Below are positions 24,950 through 33,929 of a DNA stretch of 64,000 bases, piece by piece. The notes beneath the pieces are model-generated. The model saw only the letters and a list, made by a program, of their open reading frames with translations. It did not search any database and was not told where the DNA came from. Every line of letters begins with the position of its first letter. The stretch's first letter is position 1. This stretch comes from Chitinilyticum aquatile DSM 21506 (lineage in GTDB: Bacteria > Pseudomonadota > Gammaproteobacteria > Burkholderiales > Chitinibacteraceae), in NCBI RefSeq assembly GCF_000430805.1, contig NZ_AUMS01000007.1:186001-250000 (forward strand), written 5' to 3'. The position numbers and the translations under genes are program-made.

Positions 24950-26185
24950 ATGAAGCCCGTCAATGGCCCGCAACTGGTCAGCATCGCCCGCGCACACGGC
25001 ACACCGTGCTGGATTTACGACGCTGCCATCATCCGCGAGCGCATCAGCCAGTTGCGTCAATTCGACGTGATCCGCTTCGCGCAGAAAGCCTGCTCCAATA
25101 CGCACATCCTGCGCCTGATGCGCGAACAGGGTGTGAAGGTGGATTCGGTTTCGCTGGGCGAAATCGAGCGCGCGCTGGCGGCGGGCTTTTCTGTGGGTGG
25201 CGTGCATAGTGATATTGTTTTCACCGCCGACCTGCTGGATCGTGCCACTCTCGCTCGCGTGGTCGAACTGAAAGTGCCGGTGAACGCCGGCAGCCCGCAG
25301 ATGCTGGAACAGCTCGGCCAGGCAAGCCCCGGCCACCCGGTATGGCTGCGCATCAACCCGGGTTTCGGCCACGGCCACAGCCAGAAAACCAATACCGGCG
25401 GTGAAACCAGCAAGCACGGCATTTGGCACGAGCAGCTGGCTGAAGCCTACGCGTTGATCGACCAGTACGGCCTCGATCTGGTGGGGCTGCACATGCACAT
25501 CGGCTCGGGCGTCGATTACAGCCACTTGTCCGAAGTCTGCGATGCGATGGTCGCCCAGGTAAAAGCCAGCGGCCGCGACCTGCAGGCGATTTCTGCCGGT
25601 GGTGGCCTGTCGATTCCGTACAAGGTCGACGGTGAGCGCATCGATACCGCGCATTACTTCAGCCTGTGGGACAAAGCGCGCAAGGAAATCGAAGCGCATC
25701 TGGGCCACCCGGTGACACTGGAAATCGAACCCGGCCGCTTCCTGGTGGCCGAATCCGCCAAGCTGATCGCCGAGGTTCGCGCCAAGAAAGATGCCGGCAG
25801 CAATCACTTCGTGCTGTGCGACGCCGGTTTCAACGACCTGATGCGCCCGGCCATGTACGGCAGTCATCATGAAATCAGCGTGCTGACGCCGGCAGGCGAA
25901 GTACGCAGCGCCGACGTCCGCCCTACTGTTGTCGCCGGCCCGCTGTGCGAATCGGGCGACGTCTTCACCCAGGAAGAAGGCGGCACGGTGATCCCGCGTG
26001 ATTTGCCAGCGGCGGAAATCGGCGACTGGATGGTGTTCCACGATGCCGGTGCCTACGGTGCGTCGATGTCGTCGAACTACAATACCCGCCCGCTGATCCC
26101 GGAAGTGCTGATTGATGGCAGCGAGATCAAGCTGATCCGCCGCCGCCAGACGGTAGCCGAGCTGCTGGCGCTGGAAAACTGCTGA
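24950..26185 (+). CDS. lysA: diaminopimelate decarboxylase
   Basis: Decarboxylates meso-diaminopimelate to L-lysine with PLP. The 411-residue protein has the E. coli-type LysA N-terminal barrel with FAQKACSNTHILRLMREQGVKVDSVSLGEIERAL. The PLP lysine is in FAQKACSN, the His of HMHIGSGVDY and the Gly-rich SAGGGLSIPY follow, and the C-terminal beta domain has CESGDVFTQ and DAGAYGASMSSNYN. AAGGAAATACGC precedes the ATG. Regulation by the divergent ArgP is likely. Confidence 0.95.
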   Translation: MKPVNGPQLVSIARAHGTPCWIYDAAIIRERISQLRQFDVIRFAQKACSNTHILRLMREQGVKVDSVSLGEIERALAAGFSVGGVHSDIVFTADLLDRATLARVVELKVPVNAGSPQMLEQLGQASPGHPVWLRINPGFGHGHSQKTNTGGETSKHGIWHEQLAEAYALIDQYGLDLVGLHMHIGSGVDYSHLSEVCDAMVAQVKASGRDLQAISAGGGLSIPYKVDGERIDTAHYFSLWDKARKEIEAHLGHPVTLEIEPGRFLVAESAKLIAEVRAKKDAGSNHFVLCDAGFNDLMRPAMYGSHHEISVLTPAGEVRSADVRPTVVAGPLCESGDVFTQEEGGTVIPRDLPAAEIGDWMVFHDAGAYGASMSSNYNTRPLIPEVLIDGSEIKLIRRRQTVAELLALENC

Positions 26186-26228
26186 CGGGACACAACATCT
26201 CGATCCGATCCGAAAGGATACAAGCAAG

Positions 26229-26277
26229 GGTATGACCCTGCAGCCTAGTAAATTTAAAGCCTGCAAGGTCATACACC
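26229..26277. repeat. GGTAT...ATACC dispersed hairpin repeat, copy L
   Basis: Left arm GGTATGACCCTGCAGCCT; right arm AAGCCTGCAAGGTCATAC. The outer arms GTATGACC/GGTCATAC pair perfectly. Starts 43 bases after the lysA stop. Confidence 0.75.
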
Positions 26278-26411
26278 ATCAAGAATCGAGCATGCAATGC
26301 CGCCAGACAAATGCTGCCTTGCTTTCAATACTTAACCAAAGCTTTACTTACATGTAACACTTCAAAAATAGAATGCATCAGGTCTTTTCTTAACCAACGA
26401 GACCTGTCTCC

Positions 26412-28436
26412 ATGAAACATGCATTCATGCGCCATGTACTGGCGCTAAGCTTGACTATTGCTTTGGGCGCCTGCGGGGGCGGTTCGGGCAACAATCAGGT
26501 CACCCCTCCTACGGTCGTAGGCCCGGCAGAGGGCGACACCATCAATCTGGCCGTGCTCGAAACCACCGATCTGCACACCAATCTGAAATCTTACGATTAT
26601 TACAAGACCGCTGATGATCCGAAGGTTGGCCTGGAACGTACCGCTAGCCTGATCAATGCTGCTCGCAAGGAATTTGGCAATACCCTGCTGGTCGACAACG
26701 GCGACACCATCCAGGGCACCCCGCTTGCCGACTATGAAGCACTGGTCGCCCAGCTGGCCTGCAACGACACGCTGACCCAGTACAAGGCGATGAATGCCAT
26801 TGGTTATGATATCGCTACGCTGGGCAACCACGAATTCAACTATGGCCTGGATTTCCTTTACCAGGTTACCGGCAAGGCTCACAGCTATCAGGGCAAAACC
26901 CGGACCTGCAAGGGGCCTAATTTCCCGCTGGTGCTGGCCAATGTGTATGACATCACCACCAAGCAGCCCATTTATCAGCCGTGGCAAATTCTTGAGCGCC
27001 AGTTTGTTGACAGCAAAGGCATCAAGCGCACCATCAAGGTGGGTGTGATCGGCTTTACACCACCCGGCATCATGCAGTGGGACAAGCGCTGGCTGGAAGG
27101 CAAGCTCATCGTGGAAGGTGCCAAGGATTCTGCTGCCAAATATGTGCCGGAAATGCGCAAGGCTGGTGCCGATGTGGTGGTGGCACTGGTTCACGGCGGT
27201 ATCAACGTCAAATCCAATGGCAACGATGAAGATCCGGTCTATGGCGTGGCTGGCGTACCCGGCATTGACGCCATCGTCGCTGGCCACTCTCACACATCAT
27301 TCCCGGGCGGCACCACTTACACCGCTCAGGACATCGACAATACCAAGGGTCTGATCAAGGGCGTTCCCGTTGTTCAAGCCGGTTTCTGGGGTAGCCACCT
27401 GGGCGTAATCAAACTGAATCTTGCGTACAAGAACGGCAAGTGGGTCACCGACAGCAGCAAATCGCAATCCGAAGTTCGCGCAATCTATGACAGCAAGACA
27501 GCCAAGCCGCTGGTTGAGGCGGATGCCAACGTCACTGCTGTCATCAAGCCTGCACATGACGCCACCGTGAAGTATGTGAACACCCCGGTGGGCACTACCG
27601 AACTGCGTCTGTCTTCCTATCTGTCGCAAATCGGTGATACCGCTGCCATCGAATTGCTGAACGCGGCCCAGGCCGACTATGTCAGCAAGTACGTGAACGC
27701 CAATCTGCCGCAGTACAAGAATCTTCCGGTTCTCTCTGCCCAGGCTCCGTTCAAGGGCGGTTTTGCCGGTGCCAGCGATTACACCGACGTCGCCGCCGGC
27801 CCCTTGTCGATTCGCAGCGCGGCCGATCTGTATCTGTACAGCAACACCATCTACGCAGTAAAAATCAAGGGGCGCAGCCTGAAGGGCTGGCTGGAAAACT
27901 CGGCCGAGCAATTCAATACCATCGACCCGACCAAGACAGCCGATCAGGAACTGCTCAACCCGGCGTTCAAGGTCTACAACTTTGACATCTTTGATGGCGT
28001 GACTTACGAAATTGACCTGACCCAGGCTCCCGGCAACCGGATCGTCAATCTCAAGCACAACGGCGTAGCGGTCAGCGATACCCAGGAATTCATCGTGGCC
28101 ACCAACAACTACCGCGCCAGTGGCATCATCAACCCGAATATCTACAAGGGAATTATCCCGACTGACGTCGAAGTGCTGCTGGCGGCACCCGATGCCAACC
28201 GTGATGTGGTGATCAGCTATGTGCAAGGCATCAAGACGGTAACATCTGCCAAGTTCACCCCGAACAAGAACTGGCGCTTCAAGCCGCTGCCAAACCAGGC
28301 AGGCAAGGTGGTCTTCCGTTCAGCTCCCGCCGCAGTCGATGCGCTGGCTACGGAAAAAATCAGTAATGTCGTCCTCAACGACAGCACGGCTGACAGCAAG
28401 GGTCTGGTCGGTTTCCGCATCGACCTGACCAAGTAA
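26412..28436 (+). CDS. CpdB-like 2',3'-cyclic-nucleotide phosphodiesterase/nucleotidase, lipoprotein
   Basis: 674 residues. Lipoprotein signal MKHAFMRHVLALSLTIALGAC, with the lipobox Cys near residue 21 followed by GGGSG. A metallophosphatase domain (LAVLETTDLHTNLKSYDYY, LLVDNGDTIQGTPLADY, IATLGNHEFNYGLDF, VVALVHGGI, DAIVAGHSHTSFPG) is followed by the 5'-nucleotidase C-terminal domain (substrate-binding region around residue 480). The periplasmic CpdB family hydrolyses 2',3'-cNMP and 3'-nucleotides for phosphate and nucleoside salvage. A lipid anchor rather than a plain signal peptide is a variation on soluble CpdB. Only a weak ribosome site precedes the ATG. Confidence 0.92.
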   Translation: MKHAFMRHVLALSLTIALGACGGGSGNNQVTPPTVVGPAEGDTINLAVLETTDLHTNLKSYDYYKTADDPKVGLERTASLINAARKEFGNTLLVDNGDTIQGTPLADYEALVAQLACNDTLTQYKAMNAIGYDIATLGNHEFNYGLDFLYQVTGKAHSYQGKTRTCKGPNFPLVLANVYDITTKQPIYQPWQILERQFVDSKGIKRTIKVGVIGFTPPGIMQWDKRWLEGKLIVEGAKDSAAKYVPEMRKAGADVVVALVHGGINVKSNGNDEDPVYGVAGVPGIDAIVAGHSHTSFPGGTTYTAQDIDNTKGLIKGVPVVQAGFWGSHLGVIKLNLAYKNGKWVTDSSKSQSEVRAIYDSKTAKPLVEADANVTAVIKPAHDATVKYVNTPVGTTELRLSSYLSQIGDTAAIELLNAAQADYVSKYVNANLPQYKNLPVLSAQAPFKGGFAGASDYTDVAAGPLSIRSAADLYLYSNTIYAVKIKGRSLKGWLENSAEQFNTIDPTKTADQELLNPAFKVYNFDIFDGVTYEIDLTQAPGNRIVNLKHNGVAVSDTQEFIVATNNYRASGIINPNIYKGIIPTDVEVLLAAPDANRDVVISYVQGIKTVTSAKFTPNKNWRFKPLPNQAGKVVFRSAPAAVDALATEKISNVVLNDSTADSKGLVGFRIDLTK

Positions 28437-28548
28437 GCCGGATACCCGGTTGCTACGGCAGCCGGGCTAGCCGACCGGGTGCGACTACCCGGTGCGATCT
28501 GCGCCAGCCATCCGGTTCGCACCACGGCACGCCAGCCTCCATCAAAAA

Positions 28549-28593
28549 GTATTGCCCTGCAGGCCTTGAATCACAAGGGCTACAGGGCAATAC
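28549..28593. repeat. GGTAT...ATACC dispersed hairpin repeat, copy F
   Basis: Left arm GTATTGCCCTGCAGGCCTTG, five-base loop AATCA, right arm CAAGGGCTACAGGGCAATAC; 18 of 20 positions pair. Preceded by AAAAA. Lies between the convergent ends of the CpdB-like gene and lytR. The 225-base gap also has ACCGGGT/ACCCGGT near 28478-28497 and no coding sequence. Confidence 0.8.
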
Positions 28594-28661
28594 CCATTTA
28601 TACCACCGAGAACACGGGCCCAACCTGCCTGCAGGACAAGTCACTACCTTCTTGATGCCCA

Positions 28662-29381
28662 TTACATGATGCCAAGCCGCTCCTTGATTTCGGGCAGCAG
28701 GCGGCGGCTGATCGGAATGGCGCGCCCGCGTCGGGTGACGAACTCGGCCAGTCCGCTTTCGAGATAGCGCAGCTTGTGCACCAGATCGATGTTCACCAGA
28801 TACTGCCGGTGGCAGCGCAGCAAGGCGGTGCGCTGCTGCAGGATGTTCAGCCGCAGCGTGGTCATGCGCTCGTGCCCTTCCAGATCCGACACGTAGATTC
28901 CGGTCGTTCGCGATTCGACATATTCAACTTCGTCGAGCTTGATGAATACAACAGCCTGCTGGCTGAAACAGGGTATCTGGCGCAGACGGCTGGCCTCGGG
29001 CAGCACGCTGAAGTCCTGCCGGCACAGGCTGTTGCGCAGGCGCCGGAGCGTCTGCTCCAGCCGGTCGGCGGTGACGGGTTTGAGCAGGTAATCGAAGGCG
29101 TTTTTCTCGAAGGCCTGCACCGCATATTCGTCATACGCGGTCAGGAAAACGATGTGCGGCATGGTGTCGGGGTCGAGCATGCCCAGCATCTCGATGCCGG
29201 TGATCTGCGGCATCTGGATATCCAGAAACACCACATCGGGCTTGTCGGCATGAATGCGGCCCAGCGCCTCGATGGCGTTGCCACACTCCCCCAGAATCCG
29301 GATGTCGGCCGCAGGCTCCAGCGTGCGCCGCAGCGCCTGCCGGGCAAAGGGTTCATCATCGACAATCAGGGCGGTGATCAT
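28662..29381 (-). CDS. LytTR-family response regulator
   Basis: 239 residues. Receiver domain (ITALIVDDEPFARQALRRTL, phospho-acceptor Asp in KPDVVFLDIQMP near residue 54, KPVTADRLEQTL). A C-terminal LytTR DNA-binding domain follows (VVFIKLDEVEYVESRTTGIY, LLRCHRQYLVNIDLVHKL). The ATG begins one base after the stop of the sensor kinase, so the two are co-translated. This is the BtsR/YehT-like pairing. Target genes are not shown by the sequence; the adjacent sda genes and a pyruvate or serine transporter are candidates. Confidence 0.93.
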   Translation of the reverse strand: MITALIVDDEPFARQALRRTLEPAADIRILGECGNAIEALGRIHADKPDVVFLDIQMPQITGIEMLGMLDPDTMPHIVFLTAYDEYAVQAFEKNAFDYLLKPVTADRLEQTLRRLRNSLCRQDFSVLPEASRLRQIPCFSQQAVVFIKLDEVEYVESRTTGIYVSDLEGHERMTTLRLNILQQRTALLRCHRQYLVNIDLVHKLRYLESGLAEFVTRRGRAIPISRRLLPEIKERLGIM

Positions 29382-29382
29382 G

Positions 29383-31083
29383 TCAGCTCGCAGCCTCCAG
29401 CGGAATCCGGACCGTGGCCCGGGTTGATACATTTGCTTCGCACGTCATGGTGACACCGAAGGATTCGCCATGGCGGTTCTTGATGCGCCGGTCCACGATG
29501 TTCATGCCCAGCCCGCCGCCGCCGGGTTTCGGATCATAGCGGCCGGCATTGTCTTCGACTTCCAGCAGGATGACGCTGCCCTCCTGGCGGGCGCTGATCC
29601 GGATATGGCCGGGGCTGATGATCTGCGAAGTACCGTGCTTGATGGCATTCTCGATCAGCGGCTGCAGCGTGAAGGCCGGAACGCGCACACTCAGCAGCGG
29701 CTCGGGGATGTCGATCTCGACAGACAGTCGGTCGGCAAATCGCACCAGCTGGATGCCGAGATATGCCGTGATGTGTTCGATTTCTTCAGAAAGCATCACA
29801 TCCTCGGTCGGGCGTTTCAGGTTCTTGCGCAGGAAGACAGCCAGATCGGTCAGCAGCTCGCGCGCCTTGCCCACGTCATCATGGGTGACCGCAATGATGG
29901 TATTGAGCGTGTTGAAGAGAAAGTGGGGATTCACCTGGGCATGCAGCAGCTTCAGCTCTGACTGGATCAGCAGGTTTTTCTGCCGCTCGTAGCGGCCATC
30001 CAGGATCTGGCTGGAAAGCAGCTTGGCGATGCCCTCGCCCAGCGTGCGATTGATGGTCGAGAAAATCCGTGTTTTGGGTTCATAGAGCTTGATCGTGCCA
30101 ATGACCTGCTTCCCTTCCCCCACGAGCGGTATCACCAGCGAGGACCCCAGCTTGCAGTGCGGGCTGATCGAACACTGGTAGGGAACCTCGTTGCCATCGG
30201 CAAAGATGACCTCGTTGCAGTTGATCGCATGCAGCGTCTGCGGCGAGGTGATGGGGGTGCCCGGCAAATGGTGGTCGGCGCCCATGCCGATGAAAGCGAG
30301 GATTTTCTCGCGGTCAGTGATCGCCACCGCGCCGACGCCGGTCTGCTCGTAGATGATGCGCGCCACGCGCGTGCTGTTTTCCTGGTCGAAGCCTTCGCGC
30401 AACACGCCATCGACATGCGCGGCAATATCGAGCGCCTTGGCGGAGAAGGCGCGCGACTGCTGCTCGATGCTGTCGCGCCGGTCCAGCAGGATTTTCACGA
30501 ACACCGCCGCACCGGCAGTATTGGCCAGCAATTCGGGCAGCGCGATCAGCTTGACGATACCGAGGGCTTCATCAAAGGGGCGCGACAGCGCCAGATCAAT
30601 GCCGAGCTCGATCAGGATGGTCAGGAAAGTCAGCCCGCCCGCCAGCAAGGGGCTGAACAGGAGACGGGTTTTGCCGCGCCTGATCAGGTAGCGGTGCACC
30701 AGTCCGCCGATCAGGCCCTGCATGACGATGTCGATCGCCGCCGCCAGCCCGAAGGAGCCGCCCAGCGAATAGCGATGGATGCCTCCCGTGATGCCCACGG
30801 CCACCCCGACGACCGGGCCGCCGAGCAAGCCGCCCAGCACGGCGCCGATGGCCGGCGTATTGGCAATGGCATTGCCGCTGACGACCGGCAGCCCCAGCAT
30901 CGTTCCCATGATGCAGAACGCCGAAAAGATCACGTAGCACGCAATCCTGTGCGGCCAGCGGATGCTGGCGCGGGTCAGCGGGATGAAAAGCCGGGTGCGG
31001 CTCAGCGCATAGGCCACCACCAGATACACGCACATCTGCTGGAGCAGCAACACCGTCAGGGTGGCAATCGAATGCAGATCCAC
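29383..31083 (-). CDS. LytS/BtsS-type sensor histidine kinase
   Basis: 566 residues. Residues 1-200: 5TMR-LYT membrane module (IMGTMLGLPVVSGNAIANTPAIGAVLGGLLGGPVVGVAVG). Residues 215-360: GAF-like domain with Cys residues in INCNEVIF and QCSISPHCKLG. Residues 370-560: His-kinase domain with LHAQVNPHFLFNTLN (phospho-His) and the ATPase motifs LIENAIKHG and GGGGLGMNIVDRR. The best relative is BtsS of E. coli, a pyruvate-responsive kinase. It starts with GTG; no ATG is available near the conserved N-terminus. Lies 60 bases behind sdaA. Confidence 0.92.
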   Translation of the reverse strand: MDLHSIATLTVLLLQQMCVYLVVAYALSRTRLFIPLTRASIRWPHRIACYVIFSAFCIMGTMLGLPVVSGNAIANTPAIGAVLGGLLGGPVVGVAVGITGGIHRYSLGGSFGLAAAIDIVMQGLIGGLVHRYLIRRGKTRLLFSPLLAGGLTFLTILIELGIDLALSRPFDEALGIVKLIALPELLANTAGAAVFVKILLDRRDSIEQQSRAFSAKALDIAAHVDGVLREGFDQENSTRVARIIYEQTGVGAVAITDREKILAFIGMGADHHLPGTPITSPQTLHAINCNEVIFADGNEVPYQCSISPHCKLGSSLVIPLVGEGKQVIGTIKLYEPKTRIFSTINRTLGEGIAKLLSSQILDGRYERQKNLLIQSELKLLHAQVNPHFLFNTLNTIIAVTHDDVGKARELLTDLAVFLRKNLKRPTEDVMLSEEIEHITAYLGIQLVRFADRLSVEIDIPEPLLSVRVPAFTLQPLIENAIKHGTSQIISPGHIRISARQEGSVILLEVEDNAGRYDPKPGGGGLGMNIVDRRIKNRHGESFGVTMTCEANVSTRATVRIPLEAAS

Positions 31084-31109
31084 GTCAGCTATCCCTTCCC
31101 CGCCTGTTC

Positions 31110-31125
31110 TGCCCTGCGCAGGGCA
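31110..31125. other. 16-bp palindrome between sdaA and lytS
   Basis: TGCCCTGCGCAGGGCA, perfect dyad in the 60-base gap. It could fold with a four-base loop; no U-run follows. Confidence 0.4.
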
Positions 31126-31143
31126 TGCTTGCCCGGCACACCC

Positions 31144-32553
31144 TCAGGGCGCCCAGCGTATGCATTCCACCACCGGCTCGGCGGCAACGGCTGGTGCGGC
31201 CACCAGCTTAAGTGCCAGCCCCCCGCACGAGGTTTCGCGGTATTTGGGGTCCATGTCCTTGCCGACTTCGAACATCACTTCGATTACCTTGTCGAGCGGA
31301 ACGATCGGCGCACTGGTGCGGCACAGCGCCATTCGTGCCGCGTTGATCGCCTTGACCGCGCCCATCGCATTGCGCTCGATGCAGGGAATCTGCACCTGGC
31401 CGCCAACGGGGTCGCAGGTGAGGCCGAGATTATGTTCCATGGCAATTTCGGCAGCAATGCAGACCTGTTCGGGCGAGCCACCCAGCAGTTCGGCCAGGCC
31501 GGCAGCAGCCATCGAGCAGGCCACGCCCACTTCGCCCTGGCAGCCAACCTCGGCACCGGAAATCGATGCATTGGTCTTGAACAGCGCGCCAATCGCGGCA
31601 GATGCCAGAAAGAAGCGCACGCAGGCAGACTCGTCGAGCGGCGTAATAAAGTGGTTGTAGTAGGCCAGCACGGCAGGCACAACCCCGCACGCGCCATTGG
31701 TCGGTGCAGTGACCACGCGCCCGCCGGCCGCGTTTTCCTCGGAAACGGCCAGTGCGAACATATTGACCCAGTCAATGATGTTCATCGGGTCACGCGACAG
31801 CGCCTCGGACGATGCCAGCCGGCGGCGCAGGGCAACGGCGCGGCGCGGCACGCGGAATGGCCCGGGCAGCACACCTTCGGTTTTCATGCCACGGTCAAGA
31901 CACTGCCGCATCGTGGTCCAGATGTGGCTGAAGTAGTGGTTGATTTCATCCTGGGTATGCAGGCGCAGCTCGTTTTCCAGCACCAGCCCGGACAGGGAAA
32001 GTCCCGTGCTGCGGCAATGCGCCAGCAGGCCTTCCGCATTGGCGTAGGGATAGGGAACAGCAGTCGCGCCCTCGTCCGCCGCGCCATTGTCGCCATCTTC
32101 GATGACAAAACCGCCGCCGATCGAATAGTAGTTCTTGTCCAGCAGGAGCTGCTCACCGGAAAAGGCCTTCAGCGTCAGCCCGTTCTCGTGCCGGGGCAGG
32201 TTGGATCGGTGAAAGGTCATGGCGGCCGCGGGAAAATCGACTTCGGGGCCATGCTCGCCCAGCCGGATCCGCCGCTCGCTGCGCACCTTCTGGATAAGCC
32301 CGGGAATCACGTCGACATCGACACTGTCGGGCAGCTCGCCCATCAACCCGAGCAGAAGTGCTACATCGGTCTTGTGGCCGATGCCGGTCAGTGCCAGCGA
32401 ACCGAACACATCCACCTGCAGCGCCGTCGTCCTGGCCAGCAGGCCGCGCTCGCGCAGGTCATCGACAAATTTTCTGGCTGCATTCATCGGGCCGAGCGTA
32501 TGGGAGCTGGACGGGCCGATACCGACCTTGTAGAGCTGGAACATGCTGATCAT
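31144..32553 (-). CDS. sdaA: L-serine ammonia-lyase, [4Fe-4S] type
   Basis: Deaminates L-serine to pyruvate and ammonia. The 469-residue single-chain enzyme starts with the beta domain (SMFQLYKVGIGPSSSHTLGPMNAA). Its catalytic alpha domain carries the cluster cysteines in GACGVVPAVL and TCDPVGGQVQIPC. AGAGGA lies eight bases before the ATG used; a second ATG is nine bases later. It follows the serine permease gene by 95 bases that contain a hairpin, and precedes a LytS/LytR pair on the same strand. Confidence 0.95.
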   Translation of the reverse strand: MISMFQLYKVGIGPSSSHTLGPMNAARKFVDDLRERGLLARTTALQVDVFGSLALTGIGHKTDVALLLGLMGELPDSVDVDVIPGLIQKVRSERRIRLGEHGPEVDFPAAAMTFHRSNLPRHENGLTLKAFSGEQLLLDKNYYSIGGGFVIEDGDNGAADEGATAVPYPYANAEGLLAHCRSTGLSLSGLVLENELRLHTQDEINHYFSHIWTTMRQCLDRGMKTEGVLPGPFRVPRRAVALRRRLASSEALSRDPMNIIDWVNMFALAVSEENAAGGRVVTAPTNGACGVVPAVLAYYNHFITPLDESACVRFFLASAAIGALFKTNASISGAEVGCQGEVGVACSMAAAGLAELLGGSPEQVCIAAEIAMEHNLGLTCDPVGGQVQIPCIERNAMGAVKAINAARMALCRTSAPIVPLDKVIEVMFEVGKDMDPKYRETSCGGLALKLVAAPAVAAEPVVECIRWAP

Positions 32554-32597
32554 GATGGGAATCCTCTTGATATGTGCTTCAGAAGAAGGCGGCGTCC

Positions 32598-32630
32598 GCC
32601 CTGCTGCCCCGGCAATCAGGGCGGCAGGGC
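32598..32630 (-). other. intercistronic hairpin between sdaC and sdaA
   Basis: GCCCTGCTGCC and GGCGGCAGGGC pair with one mismatch over 11 positions around an 11-base loop. GC-rich, no U-run, so more likely a stability or processing element than a terminator. Confidence 0.45.
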
Positions 32631-32648
32631 GTGTACGCGATGGTCAGC

Positions 32649-33929
32649 TCAGTGTCCGAGCAGGGAGTAGAAGATCGCCGACATGGCAACCGCACCGATG
32701 AAGATCACCAGAACATTGCTCGGGCGATTGGCATACTTGCGCATCGCCGGCACCTTGCGGATGGCGTACATCGGCATCACAAAGAGCAGTGCAGCGATGA
32801 TCGGGCCGCACAGCGATTCGATCATGCCCAGGATGCTCGGGTTCAGCGTGGCCACGATCCAGATGATTGCGAACATGAACAGCAGGCTGAAACGGTTGAT
32901 GGCCTTGTCGCTGGCCTGCTTGCCGCGGCCTTCGAGCTGCTGGGCGATAAAGCCGTTCAGACCTTCACGAGCGCCCAGATAGTGGCCGAGAAAGGATTTC
33001 GACATGGCGACAAAGGCCACTGCTGGTGCCAGCCAGGCCACCAGCGGGGTCTGGAACTTGTTGCCCAGATAGGAAAGGATGGAAATGTTCTGTTCCTTGG
33101 CAGCAGACAGATCAGCCGGCGACAGCGCAAACACACAGCTGAACACGAAGAACATCACGACCAGTACCATCAGCAGCGCGGCGTACTTCTCGATGCGCTC
33201 GCCCTTCTTCACGGCATCCTTGCCGTATTGCTGCTGCTGCGCGACAGCAAAGCGCGAAATCACCGGCGAATGGTTGAAGGAAAACACCAGCACCGGAATG
33301 CTCAGCCACAGTGTCACGCCGAATTTGCCGGCGGACGGCATGCCGTGCAGTACGGCCGAATTCCATTCCGGTGCCAGAAACAGGCCAAGGCCGATGAGCA
33401 CCGCGATGAAGGGATAAACCAGCCAGCCCATGACACGCACGACCAGCTGCTCGCTGGATGCGACGATGCCGATCAGCCCGGCGGTCAGCACGAAGGACAG
33501 CAGCGCACGCGGCAAGGGTGACATGCCCAGCTGGTGCACCATGAAGGACTCGACGGTATTGGTCAGCCCCACGCCATAGAGCAGCAGGATGGGAAGGATG
33601 GTGAAGAAGTACAGCAGCGTGATCAGCTTGCCGGCCAGCGGACCGAAATGCTCGCCGACGACTTCGGTGATGTCGCTACCCGGCTTCGAGGACGAAAGGA
33701 TGAAACGGATCAGCCCCCGGTGCGCCAGATAGGTCATCGGGAACGCCAGCAGCGCCATGACCAGCAGCGGCCAGATGCCGCCCAGACCGGCGTTGATCGG
33801 CAGGAACAGGGTGCCCGCGCCGATGGCGGTGGCAAAAAGACCCAGCACCCAGGTGGTGTCATGGGCGGTCCAGGATGATGGGGCGACGGGGCGGATCACG
33901 CCGGCGTCGATGGCGTCACTGGCAGACAT
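32649..33929 (-). CDS. sdaC: L-serine/proton symporter, HAAAP family
   Basis: 426 residues with 11 membrane helices. The N-terminal signature is TTWVLGLFATAIGAGTLFLPINAGLGGIWPLL, followed by AFPMTYLAHRGLIRF; the SdaC-typical SIPVLVFSFNHSPVISRFA is central. Imports serine, which SdaA then deaminates. AAGGAGG is perfectly placed eight bases before the ATG, one of the strongest ribosome sites in the window. First gene of the apparent sdaC-sdaA-lytS-lytR operon. Confidence 0.93.
   Translation of the reverse strand: MSASDAIDAGVIRPVAPSSWTAHDTTWVLGLFATAIGAGTLFLPINAGLGGIWPLLVMALLAFPMTYLAHRGLIRFILSSSKPGSDITEVVGEHFGPLAGKLITLLYFFTILPILLLYGVGLTNTVESFMVHQLGMSPLPRALLSFVLTAGLIGIVASSEQLVVRVMGWLVYPFIAVLIGLGLFLAPEWNSAVLHGMPSAGKFGVTLWLSIPVLVFSFNHSPVISRFAVAQQQQYGKDAVKKGERIEKYAALLMVLVVMFFVFSCVFALSPADLSAAKEQNISILSYLGNKFQTPLVAWLAPAVAFVAMSKSFLGHYLGAREGLNGFIAQQLEGRGKQASDKAINRFSLLFMFAIIWIVATLNPSILGMIESLCGPIIAALLFVMPMYAIRKVPAMRKYANRPSNVLVIFIGAVAMSAIFYSLLGH

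Noticed and set aside
30157-32670. An open frame of over 800 codons on the plus strand opposite sdaA and lytS
   Set aside because: It is the GC-rich antisense shadow of two confidently identified genes: low-complexity, His/Gln/Arg-rich translation, no family motif.
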